Origin: DASQGA01 sp035535315
GTDB taxonomy: Bacteria; Actinomycetota; Thermoleophilia; Gaiellales; Gaiellaceae
Direction of reading: 5' to 3'
DNA length: 26,118 nt
Assembly: GCA_035535315.1 (NCBI GenBank)
Contig: DATLQD010000007.1
Span: 1-26,118, forward strand
Part shown: positions 1 to 6,282 of the stretch, piece by piece
How positions within the stretch are numbered: the first letter of the stretch is position 1
Layout of the letters: each line of letters opens with the position of its first letter
Notes under the pieces: generated by a model
The model's database searches: none
Told to the model about the DNA's origin: nothing
Seen by the model: the letters and a program-made list of their open reading frames with translations, nothing else
Program-made: the position numbers and the translations under genes

Positions 1-649
1 CGGCCGGGTTGGCCGCCGTTCGCGCCGTGGCGCGGATCGCCTCGGCATCGGCGCCGGTCATCCGTGCCATGAGGCGCGGATTCGCGCCCAGCGCGATCAC
101 CTCGCCGGGCGGAAGCGGCCCGTGGAACTCCGGTACCGAGAGGTATTCGTCGACGACCCGGCCTCGCTCATAGGCGATGTAGCGGACCACCCGCCCCTCT
201 TCCGCCCCGAGAGCCAGGACGAAGGCCCCCATTCGGTCCGAGAGCTCTCGCGCCAGGCGCCGCAGCATTTCCGGCTCGCGGTCGGTGAGCTCGTCGAAGA
301 CCCCGACCCAACCGTCCCGCGGCGGCAGCACGGCGCTCCCATTCGAGCCGCCGGGGAGCCTGGGCACGAACTGCCGTACTGCTCGCTCGACGGCATCGAT
401 GTCGTCCGTCTGCACGTGGATCGACCCGAACGACGGGTCCGGAGCCGGGCCAAGCCGCGCCTCGAGTGCATCGACGGAGGCGGTCAAGGTACGCATCACC
501 TCGGTGAAACCGGCGCGGGTCCACGCATCGCCGGCCTCGCGGGTCGTCTCGACCTGGATCTCGCTCTCGCCCCGTTCGCGGGCTGCCCCCACAAGTTCCC
601 CGAGAAGCTCCGCGGTCGGGAGACCATCCTGCCTGACCTGGTATGTCAA
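1..649 (-). CDS. GNAT-like two-part protein, partial (runs off the left edge)
   Basis: The frame is open from a TTG at 649 to the window edge, about 216 codons, so the C-terminus is missing. The TTG overlaps the TGA of the upstream glycosylase gene (646-648), a typical coupled junction, and no other start exists nearby in this frame. Residues about 12-55 (AELLGELVGAARERGESEI, then TRAGFTEVMRTL) resemble the C-terminal half of a GNAT acetyltransferase. The acetyl-CoA-binding half that should precede it is absent. The rest is an alpha/beta region with HVQTDD, FVPRLPGGS and DEYLSVPEF segments; I recognise it only as a type seen in Thermoleophilia-like genomes. The enzymatic role is unknown. The coding frame is well supported, but the GNAT link is a weak inference. 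Confidence 0.75.
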   Translation of the reverse strand, partial: MTYQVRQDGLPTAELLGELVGAARERGESEIQVETTREAGDAWTRAGFTEVMRTLTASVDALEARLGPAPDPSFGSIHVQTDDIDAVERAVRQFVPRLPGGSNGSAVLPPRDGWVGVFDELTDREPEMLRRLARELSDRMGAFVLALGAEEGRVVRYIAYERGRVVDEYLSVPEFHGPLPPGEVIALGANPRLMARMTGADAEAIRATARTAANPA

Positions 650-1476
650 TCGATCACCCGCATGCCAGTCAGAAGGTAGTGGGCGGTGAGGTTCCCATGC
701 GGAGTGAAGCGCTCCCCGAGCGCGCGCGTCTCCTCGACGGATGGGTCGCGGCCGTCGAGGTAGAACCGGCCGACCGCCTTGCGCAGGCCCAGATCGCCCG
801 CCGGCCAGGCATCCGGGCGGCCCAGGTGCCGTGCAAGGAACCATTCAGCCGTCCAGTCCCCGATCCCGGGAAGCGCGGTCAGGCGGTCCTTCACCTCGTC
901 GTCCGGAAGGGCCACGAGCCCGTCGAGGTCGAGGTCGAGGTCGCTGCGCGCCAGCCCGACGCTGTACTCGGCCTTGCGGTTCGAGAAGCCGAGTGCGACG
1001 AGCTCGCCCGGCTCTGCCGCGGCGATGCGCTCGCGCGCAGGGAACTCCCAGGCGTGCTCGTGCTTCACGCCGTAGCGCTCCACCAGGCGTGTCCGGATGG
1101 CGAGCGCCGCCATGAGCGAGACCTGCTGAGCAGTGATGGAACTGACCAGGGACTCGAAGGGATCGCCGAGGATGGGCGGCCGGAACCCCGCCAGCTCCGT
1201 CGCGAGGCGAGACAGCACGGCGTCGCCGACCGCGAATTCGTAGAACGCCTTCAGATCGAAGAAGGCACCCAGGAATCGCTTCACCTCCGGCATGACGTCG
1301 GCCTCGCCGGGCGTGATACGCACACCAGCGGGTGCGGCCTCGATCCGGATCTCGCGGCCTGAGAGCACACGATGGATGCCGCCCTCATGCCAAAGCGCCG
1401 CCGGGTCGGGGCCGAAACGCCGGTACCGCTCCATCGAGAGCTCGAAGCTGTAGGGCTCCGGGAGCTCAAGCTGCAT
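646..1476 (-). CDS. DNA-3-methyladenine glycosylase II (AlkA/HhH-GPD family)
   Basis: This 276-aa protein should excise alkylated purines from DNA as the first step of base-excision repair. The helix-hairpin-helix is visible at about 198-208 (LTALPGIGDWTAEW). It is followed by the Gly/Pro-rich loop and the expected catalytic Asp at 228 (PAGDLGLRKAV), the HhH-GPD arrangement of AlkA. The conserved QQVS segment lies at 117-120, and the N-terminal 100 residues fit the AlkA N-domain. The length matches E. coli AlkA (about 280 aa). The ATG at 1476 directly follows a TAA that ends one arm of the intergenic repeat element, so any promoter or ribosome-binding information must lie within that element. 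The gene ends in a 4-bp overlap with the next minus-strand gene, and the two should be co-transcribed. Confidence 0.92.
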   Translation of the reverse strand: MQLELPEPYSFELSMERYRRFGPDPAALWHEGGIHRVLSGREIRIEAAPAGVRITPGEADVMPEVKRFLGAFFDLKAFYEFAVGDAVLSRLATELAGFRPPILGDPFESLVSSITAQQVSLMAALAIRTRLVERYGVKHEHAWEFPARERIAAAEPGELVALGFSNRKAEYSVGLARSDLDLDLDGLVALPDDEVKDRLTALPGIGDWTAEWFLARHLGRPDAWPAGDLGLRKAVGRFYLDGRDPSVEETRALGERFTPHGNLTAHYLLTGMRVID

Positions 1477-1477
1477 T

Positions 1478-1560
1478 TAGATGGTTGGTCGGTAGTTGGC
1501 GTGGCCGCGCGGACGGGCCAGACCCATCCGGGGGTGCGGTAATTGCCGATCAACCATCTA
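1478..1560. repeat. Intergenic inverted-repeat element, copy A (two-armed, longest form)
   Basis: The left arm, 1478-1500, begins TAGATGGTTGGTCGG. The right arm, 1538-1560, ends CCGATCAACCATCTA. Read against the reverse complement of the right arm, the left arm matches at 18 of 23 positions. Four of the five differences would be G-U pairs in a plus-strand RNA, so the two arms can form a long stem around a 37-nt centre. The element fills the gap between the decarboxylase stop codon (1561-1563) and the glycosylase ATG (1476) almost to the base. Related arms occur at 3622, 11130 and 22022. It is not an IS and encodes nothing. Confidence 0.75.
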
Positions 1561-2970
1561 CTAGGCGGTTTCGAGCCAGTGGAGCACGCGCTCCACGTCC
1601 TGCGGACCGCTGCGGTGGTTCAGGACGCACATCCGGAGCGCGTAGCGGCCGTCCACCCTGGTCGAGGAGACCATGCCCTCACCGCTGTCGGCCAGGCGGT
1701 GGGCGACGTCGGCGTTCGCCTCCTCGAGACGCGCCTCGTCGAGGCCCTCGAACCGGCGCCGGAAGCAGACGATTCCGAGCGTGGCGGGCGAGACGAGCTC
1801 CAGCACGGACGACTCCTGCACGACCTCCTGCGCGTGCAGGGCCACGTCGAGCGAGCGGTCGATCGCGGCGCGAAACGCATCGACGCCGAAGTACTTGAGC
1901 GAGAGCCAGATCTTCAGAGCGCGGGCGGAGCGGCTCAGCTGGATCCCGCGGTCGGCGAAGTTGACGTCACGGCCCTCGACGGCGGTGTCCCGCAGGTAGT
2001 CCGGCATGATCTGAAACGCGTCGCCGAGGCGTGTGCCCTCTCTCACCAGGAGGCATCCGGCCTCGTAGGGCTGGTAGAGCCATTTGTGCGGGTCGAGCGT
2101 GATCGAGTCGGCCGCTTCGATCCCCCGGAGCAATTCCCGGCCGCGCTCGGTGAGCACGACGAAGCCGCCGTACGCGGCGTCGACATGAAGCCAGACGCCA
2201 CCCTCCGCGCAGACGGCGGCGATCTCGTCCAGCGGGTCGACCGCACCAGTACTGGTCGCGCCTGCGTTCGCGACGACGAGGAACGGCCGGCGGCCGGCGG
2301 CACGGTCGGCCTCCATGGCCTCTGTCAGGGCATCCGTCCGCATCCGCAAGGCCGCGTCGACAGGGACGGCGCGCACCTGATCGTCTGCGAATCCGATCAC
2401 ACGGATCGCGCGGGTCACGGACGAGTGCCCCTGGCTCGAGACGTAGATCACGGCGTCGGTCGACCTCGCACCTGGTGTCGTGTCCCGCGCGCACGCGAGG
2501 GCCGTCAGGTTCGCCTGGGAGCCGCCCGGAAGCAGGATGCCCGAGGTCTGCGGCGGCCACCCGAGCCACTGACGGAACCAGTCGATGACCACGAGCTCGG
2601 CGGTGCTGGCGCCAGCCGACTGGAGCCACGTGCCGGCGAAAATATTCGAGCCGGCGGCGAGGAAGTCCCCCAGGATGCTCGGCCAGGTGGGGCAGCTCGG
2701 CACGAAGGCGAAGAAGCGCGGATGGTCGTGGTGGCCCGCGAACGGGAGCACGTCCGCGGCCAGACGCTCGAGCAGACGCTCCCCGTCCTCGGGGCCGGCC
2801 GGCGGAGGCTCGCGCAGACGCCCTTCCAGCTCTGTCCGGTCTGCACCGTGCCAGGCCGGGCCGTCGTCGAGCCCGACAAGACGGTCGATGAGGAGGTCGA
2901 CGGCGCGGTACCCGAGCCGCCGCATGGCTTCGGGCTCGAGCTCGAGCGGGTCGTGTGAGTCCGGGCTCAT
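1561..2970 (-). CDS. PLP-dependent group II amino-acid decarboxylase (aromatic-L-amino-acid decarboxylase-like)
   Basis: This 469-aa protein has the full length and motif order of group II pyridoxal-5'-phosphate decarboxylases (AADC, TDC, GAD). The N-terminal segment HPRFFAFVPSCPTWPSILGD (83-102) and LLPGGSQANLTAL (146-158) are family landmarks. His182 in SQGHSS should stack on PLP. Asp264 in HVDAAYGG should bind the pyridine nitrogen. Lys296 in LDPHKW is the Schiff-base lysine. The family decarboxylates aromatic or acidic L-amino acids to amines; the substrate cannot be read from the sequence. The gene overlaps the upstream HAD phosphatase by 4 bp (ATGA), so the two are translationally coupled. 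I see no pathway gene nearby that fixes the substrate. Confidence 0.93.
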   Translation of the reverse strand: MSPDSHDPLELEPEAMRRLGYRAVDLLIDRLVGLDDGPAWHGADRTELEGRLREPPPAGPEDGERLLERLAADVLPFAGHHDHPRFFAFVPSCPTWPSILGDFLAAGSNIFAGTWLQSAGASTAELVVIDWFRQWLGWPPQTSGILLPGGSQANLTALACARDTTPGARSTDAVIYVSSQGHSSVTRAIRVIGFADDQVRAVPVDAALRMRTDALTEAMEADRAAGRRPFLVVANAGATSTGAVDPLDEIAAVCAEGGVWLHVDAAYGGFVVLTERGRELLRGIEAADSITLDPHKWLYQPYEAGCLLVREGTRLGDAFQIMPDYLRDTAVEGRDVNFADRGIQLSRSARALKIWLSLKYFGVDAFRAAIDRSLDVALHAQEVVQESSVLELVSPATLGIVCFRRRFEGLDEARLEEANADVAHRLADSGEGMVSSTRVDGRYALRMCVLNHRSGPQDVERVLHWLETA

Positions 2971-3608
2971 TCAGCCTCGAGCTTTTTCGCGATCTGGAAG
3001 AAGTCGTCAAAGGGCTCGAAGGGCACGCCGCGCTCGGCCAGATAGGCGGCGAGCCCGCGCCGCGCGAAGACCAGGTCGGCGTCCTCGGCAGCGCAGCGGT
3101 CTGAGTAGCCGTCGCCGACGTAGACGACCTCTCCGCCGTCGACCATAGAGCGCACGGTCGTCCGCTTACACGCCTCGCCGCAGACCTCGCACCTGGACTC
3201 GTCGAAGAAGGTGATGCGCCAGCCCTCGGGATCCGGGTCGACCTCGTTCGACACCAGCTCGAGGCCCTGGATCCCAGCGCGCTCGAGCATCGGCTCGATC
3301 AGCTGGCGAAAGCCGTACGAGACCACTACGACTCGCCAGCCGCGCGCCCGCGCGAGCTCGACCAGCTCACGAAAGCCCGGACGAATACTCGCATTCGCGT
3401 GGACCCATTCGAGCACCTCCCCAAGGGGAGCGCGCACGGGCTCGAACTCGCGGCGTAGGACCTCGTGAAGCGTGATCCCGTTCCGATCGAGCGCCTCGTC
3501 AACCTCGCGGTAGACCTCGTCGTCGCCGAACGTCCGTGCAATCTCGTCGAGGACGTCCTCCTGGGTGATGGTGCCGTCGAAGTCGACGACGAGCGTGCGC
3601 TGGCTCAA
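2967..3608 (-). CDS. MtnX-like HAD-IB family phosphatase
   Basis: This 213-aa soluble hydrolase shows all HAD motifs: Asp9/Asp11 in VVDFDGTIT (nucleophile and acid/base), Ser97 in VVVVSYGF, Lys148, and Asp166/Asp170 in YVGDGYSD (Mg binding). A C-E-V-C-G-E-A-C cluster (140-147) lies just before the motif III lysine, as in relatives of 2-hydroxy-3-keto-5-methylthiopentenyl-1-phosphate phosphatase (MtnX). No other methionine-salvage gene is present, so the MtnX reaction is not claimed. The start is TTG: the frame is closed by a TAG four codons upstream (3621-3623), and no ATG or GTG lies between. TAGCGT, 9 nt upstream, may be a -10 box. The gene is coupled to the downstream decarboxylase by a 4-bp overlap. 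Confidence 0.88.
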   Translation of the reverse strand: MSQRTLVVDFDGTITQEDVLDEIARTFGDDEVYREVDEALDRNGITLHEVLRREFEPVRAPLGEVLEWVHANASIRPGFRELVELARARGWRVVVVSYGFRQLIEPMLERAGIQGLELVSNEVDPDPEGWRITFFDESRCEVCGEACKRTTVRSMVDGGEVVYVGDGYSDRCAAEDADLVFARRGLAAYLAERGVPFEPFDDFFQIAKKLEAE

Positions 3609-3621
3609 GGCGCACTCACGC

Positions 3622-3644
3622 TAGATGATTGATCGATTATTCGC
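3622..3644. repeat. Intergenic repeat element, copy B (single arm)
   Basis: TAGATGATTGATCGATTATT, followed by CGC, matches the left arm of the element at 1478 in the TAGATG and TTGATCG blocks. It is the most diverged of the four copies, and no clear CATCTA partner follows. It occupies most of the 43-nt gap between the EamA gene stop (3652-3654) and the HAD phosphatase TTG (3608). Confidence 0.55.
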
Positions 3645-3651
3645 ATGCCGC

Positions 3652-4548
3652 CTAGTCGATGTTCGCGGCCGGGGGCCGCGTGAGCCGTGCTAGCACGATG
3701 CCGGCGCCGATCACGAGGCCGCCCGCCACCTGGAGGGGCCCGAACGCCTCTTCGAGGATGAGGAGCGCGAAGACGGCGCCGAGGAACGGCTGCAGATTCG
3801 CGTAGAGCGAGGCTCTGGTCGCTCCGACGCGGCTGATCGCAGTGAACCACATGACGTTCGTGAGAACGAGCGAGAAGACGAGGCCGTAGAGAAGCCCACC
3901 CCAGGCGAGCGCATTCGGCTCCCCCCAGTCCTGCTCGGCGATCTGCCTGGCGGCCGACGCGAAGAGCGGCAGGCAGCCCGCGAGGAGCACGATCGCGCTG
4001 ATCCGGTAGGGCGAGTAGCTCCGCATGAGCGGGGCGATCGCGACCGAGTACGCGGCCCACGTCGCGGCGCCGGCCAGCCCGAGGAGGATGCCGCCGAGCT
4101 CCCCGGAGATCTGACCGCCGCTTCCGGCCGCGACGAGCGCGACGCCGGCGAATGAGACGAGCGCGGCCAGATAGTGGCGCAGGAGCAACCGCTCATGGCC
4201 CACGAGATGGGAGAAGAACGCCACGAAGATCGGAAGCGTTCCGAACATGAGCGCGACGGTGGCCGCGGTCGTCAGGCGGATCGCGTACGTGAAGCTGACC
4301 TGGTTCAGCCAGATGCCGAGGACCGCCGCCCCGAGGGCGAGCGCGACGTCGCCACGCCGGATCCGGAGCGAGCGCTCGCGCCCGAACGTCACGGCTGAGA
4401 AGAGAACCGCTCCGAGCCCGAAGCGCAACGCCGAGTAGGCGAGCGGGGCGAACCCGTGCGTGAGCGCGTACTTCGCGGCCGTGAAGTTGAAGCTCCAGAA
4501 GAGGACGGTGACGAGGAGGAGAGCGTCCGCAGGAACCCGGTGCCGCAT
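3652..4548 (-). CDS. EamA/DMT-superfamily transporter
   Basis: This 298-aa protein consists almost entirely of hydrophobic helices, consistent with the ten-TM, two-EamA-repeat architecture. The first helix carries LFWSFNFTAAKYAL, the usual start of EamA repeat 1. The segment WFTAISRVGATRASLYANLQ (near residues 221-240), followed by PFLGAVFALLILEE, is the matching signature in repeat 2. Members export amino acids, metabolites or nucleotide precursors across the cytoplasmic membrane; the substrate is not predictable here. The ATG at 4548 is preceded by TATGCT 8 nt upstream (4562-4557 on this strand) and no Shine-Dalgarno sequence, which suggests a leaderless mRNA. The gene is divergent from the 88-aa gene at 4581. 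Confidence 0.9.
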   Translation of the reverse strand: MRHRVPADALLLVTVLFWSFNFTAAKYALTHGFAPLAYSALRFGLGAVLFSAVTFGRERSLRIRRGDVALALGAAVLGIWLNQVSFTYAIRLTTAATVALMFGTLPIFVAFFSHLVGHERLLLRHYLAALVSFAGVALVAAGSGGQISGELGGILLGLAGAATWAAYSVAIAPLMRSYSPYRISAIVLLAGCLPLFASAARQIAEQDWGEPNALAWGGLLYGLVFSLVLTNVMWFTAISRVGATRASLYANLQPFLGAVFALLILEEAFGPLQVAGGLVIGAGIVLARLTRPPAANID

Positions 4549-4556
4549 GGCGGCCG

Positions 4557-4573
4557 AGCATAGGCGCTAAGCT
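4557..4573. promoter_or_regulatory. Back-to-back -10 boxes of two divergent leaderless promoters
   Basis: On the minus strand TATGCT (4562-4557) ends 8 nt before the EamA-gene ATG. On the plus strand TAAGCT (4568-4573) ends 7 nt before the GTG at 4581. Both fit TANNNT, and neither start has a Shine-Dalgarno sequence. The two boxes are only 5 bp apart, so each promoter's upstream region lies inside the other and simultaneous polymerase binding seems unlikely. This is a prediction from spacing and consensus only. Confidence 0.5.
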
Positions 4574-4580
4574 CGCGCCG

Positions 4581-4847
4581 GTGATGGAGCCGACCATCGA
4601 CGACATCGACGCCCTCGTCGGCCCGGCGACGCCGCACTTCGCCTACCAGATCCGAGCCCGCGTCCAGGACCTCGTCAAGGACCTCCCGCCGGACCATCCG
4701 GTGCGGCGCTATGGCGAGGAGAAGCTCGAGCTGCTCGACCAGCTGGGACATGCCTCCTCGAAGGCAGCAGAGGGTCCACTAGAGCCGCCCGATCGGCTGG
4801 GCTGGGAGACCTTGCCGAGCCATCGGGCAGTCACGCGCGACCGGTGA
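4581..4847 (+). CDS. Conserved hypothetical protein, 88 aa
   Basis: This small soluble protein begins (M)MEPTIDDIDALVGPATPHFAYQ and continues with an amphipathic helix rich in Arg, Asp and Leu. The last 30 residues look disordered. GTG at 4581 and ATG at 4584 are both possible starts; the GTG sits exactly 7 nt after a TAAGCT box, which favours it for a leaderless message. I do not recognise a domain. The gene overlaps the following fabL-like gene by 4 bp (GTGA at 4844-4847), so the two are probably expressed together, and a role linked to that reductase is possible but unproven. Confidence 0.72.
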   Translation: MMEPTIDDIDALVGPATPHFAYQIRARVQDLVKDLPPDHPVRRYGEEKLELLDQLGHASSKAAEGPLEPPDRLGWETLPSHRAVTRDR

Positions 4848-5584
4848 CGTTTTCGGGCAAGTCGATCCTCGTCACGGGGGGGTCGCGCGGGATCGGAAAG
4901 GGGATAGCGCTCCGCTTCGGCGAACTCGGCGCCTCGCGCGTCGCGATCAGCTACCTGCGAAACGACAAGGCAGCCGAGGAGACGGCGGAGGAGCTTCGCG
5001 CGCTCGGCGTGGAGCCGGTTCTCCTACGCGGCAACCTCGGTGATGCCGAGAAGGCGATCCGGCTCGCCGAGGAGGCGGGGCCGGTGGACGTACTCGTCTC
5101 CAATGCCGCGTCAGGCGTGATTCGCCCGGCGCTCGAGCTCGACGAGAAGCATTGGGACTGGACGATGAACGCAAACGCGCGCGCCCTGCTCACGCTCGCT
5201 CGGACAGCCGCCCCGTCGATGGCGCCCGGCAGCTCGATCATCGCGATCTCGAGCCTGGGATCGACCCGGGTACTCGAGGATTACATCCTCGTCGGGACGT
5301 CGAAGGCGGCCATCGAGGCGCTCGTCCGGTATCTCGCGGTCGAGCTCGCACCGCGCGACATCCGCGTCAATGCAGTCTCTGCAGGGCTCGTCGAGACCGG
5401 TGCGCTCGAGCATTTCCCGAAGCGGGAGACGATGCTCTCCTTCTATCGCGAGCGAACGCCGGCGGGGCGCCTCGTAGAGCCGAGGGACGTCGCGGACGCG
5501 GTCTGCTTCCTCGCCTCGCCGGAGGCCGCCATGGTGCGTGGCCAGACGCTCGTCGTCGACGGCGGGTATTCGGTGCTGGCGTAG
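4844..5584 (+). CDS. fabL: FabL-type short-chain dehydrogenase (enoyl-ACP reductase III-like)
   Basis: This is a 246-aa Rossmann-fold SDR. The cofactor motif is VTGGSRGIGKG (10-20), NAAS lies at 87-90 and ISS at 135-137. The catalytic pair is Tyr147 and Lys154 in YILVGTSK: a Y-X6-K spacing instead of the classical SDR Y-X3-K. Y-X6-K is the mark of enoyl-ACP reductases of the FabI/FabL type. The C-terminal half (RYLAVELAPRDIRVNAVSAG, later TPAGRLVEPRDV and RGQTLVVDGG) closely recalls Bacillus FabL. The predicted reaction is NADPH-dependent reduction of trans-2-enoyl-ACP in the last step of fatty-acid elongation. Other Y-X6-K SDRs exist, so the symbol is tentative. The GTG start overlaps the stop of the 88-aa gene. 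Confidence 0.82.
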   Translation: MTFSGKSILVTGGSRGIGKGIALRFGELGASRVAISYLRNDKAAEETAEELRALGVEPVLLRGNLGDAEKAIRLAEEAGPVDVLVSNAASGVIRPALELDEKHWDWTMNANARALLTLARTAAPSMAPGSSIIAISSLGSTRVLEDYILVGTSKAAIEALVRYLAVELAPRDIRVNAVSAGLVETGALEHFPKRETMLSFYRERTPAGRLVEPRDVADAVCFLASPEAAMVRGQTLVVDGGYSVLA

Positions 5585-5615
5585 GCGAGGGTCGAAGGAG
5601 CATGGGCTCTCGCCC

Positions 5616-6212
5616 TTACCCGGCCCGACGCAGCAGGAATTGATCGCGGAGGAGGACGGGTTCGTAGGCACCCGCCTCCGTGACGAGGAAGCGGTCGACC
5701 GCCCGGCGCACCCCGTCCTCCCACCAACCGGGAGCTCCGTAATCATCGCCTGCGAGAAGGCCGCCCGGCCTCACCTTCGGGGCGAAGAGCTCGAGATCCG
5801 CCCGCACGTACTCGTAGAGGTGGTTACCGTCCACGTAGACCCAGTCGAGCGACGCGTCCTCGAACCCGGCCGCGGCCTCGGCGGACGTCGAGCGGTGGAT
5901 GACGACAGCGCCGTCCGCGATCTCAGTCTCGAAGCGTTGTAGGACGCGCTTGTAGACCTCATCCATCTCCGCCTGGCTGCCCGCCCGTGCGCCCCCGTAC
6001 CACGCCTGCTCGTAGCGCTCGTCGGGGGCGAAGGCCCAAGGATCGAGGAGGTGCAGCTGCACGGGCCGCACGGCCCGGAGGATCGCGGCCGAGAGATCAC
6101 CCGCCCAGACGCCGATCTCCACGCCCACAGAGTGCTTCGGCAAGCGACGAAGGAGGCGAGCTCGCTCCCGTCGGTGTCGGGCCTGGCGCAGGCGGTCCCC
6201 CAGCCGGGGCAT
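5616..6212 (-). CDS. Class I SAM-dependent methyltransferase (Methyltransf_24-like)
   Basis: This 198-aa protein opens with a basic stretch, then has motif I VGVEIGVWAGDLSAAIL (29-45), an acidic strand end LHLLDPWAF (53-61), and DWVYVDGNHLYEYVRADL (123-140) containing the D-x-x-H typical of the Methyltransf_24/cephalosporin-hydroxylase-like group. GGLLAGDDYG follows. These enzymes methylate small molecules or sugars; the substrate is unknown. The ATG at 6212 is preceded by TAGGCT, 6 nt upstream (6224-6219), with no Shine-Dalgarno sequence, so the message is probably leaderless. The gene is convergent with the fabL-like gene; the 31-nt gap contains GGCGAG...CTCGCC, a possible weak shared terminator stem. 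Confidence 0.85.
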   Translation of the reverse strand: MPRLGDRLRQARHRRERARLLRRLPKHSVGVEIGVWAGDLSAAILRAVRPVQLHLLDPWAFAPDERYEQAWYGGARAGSQAEMDEVYKRVLQRFETEIADGAVVIHRSTSAEAAAGFEDASLDWVYVDGNHLYEYVRADLELFAPKVRPGGLLAGDDYGAPGWWEDGVRRAVDRFLVTEAGAYEPVLLRDQFLLRRAG

Positions 6213-6260
6213 CGGCGAAGCCTAACGTGCCGGCCGCGTCCCGATCTGATGGGGATCATC

Positions 6261-6282
6261 TATACTTTCGTTACGTAACGAA
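6261..6282 (+). promoter_or_regulatory. -10 box and perfect 16-bp MarR-type operator of the MFS/marR operon
   Basis: TATACT at 6261-6266 is a near-consensus -10 box. It directly abuts TTCGTTACGTAACGAA (6267-6282), a perfect palindrome whose last base is the A of the MFS start codon. Transcription should start inside the palindrome, so a bound regulator would block initiation. The downstream MarR-family gene is the obvious candidate repressor; the length and symmetry fit MarR dimers. There is no Shine-Dalgarno sequence. Confidence 0.72.

Noticed and set aside
1543..2958. A 471-codon open frame on the plus strand opposite the decarboxylase
   Set aside because: It is the antisense shadow of a gene with complete PLP-decarboxylase motifs; its translation is Arg/Pro/Glu-rich low-complexity sequence without any domain, as expected in high-G+C DNA.
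3622..3654. Repeat copy B as a simple Rho-independent terminator of the EamA gene
   Set aside because: The AT-rich segment has no strong GC stem followed by a T-run on the minus strand, and the same sequence recurs at unrelated junctions.
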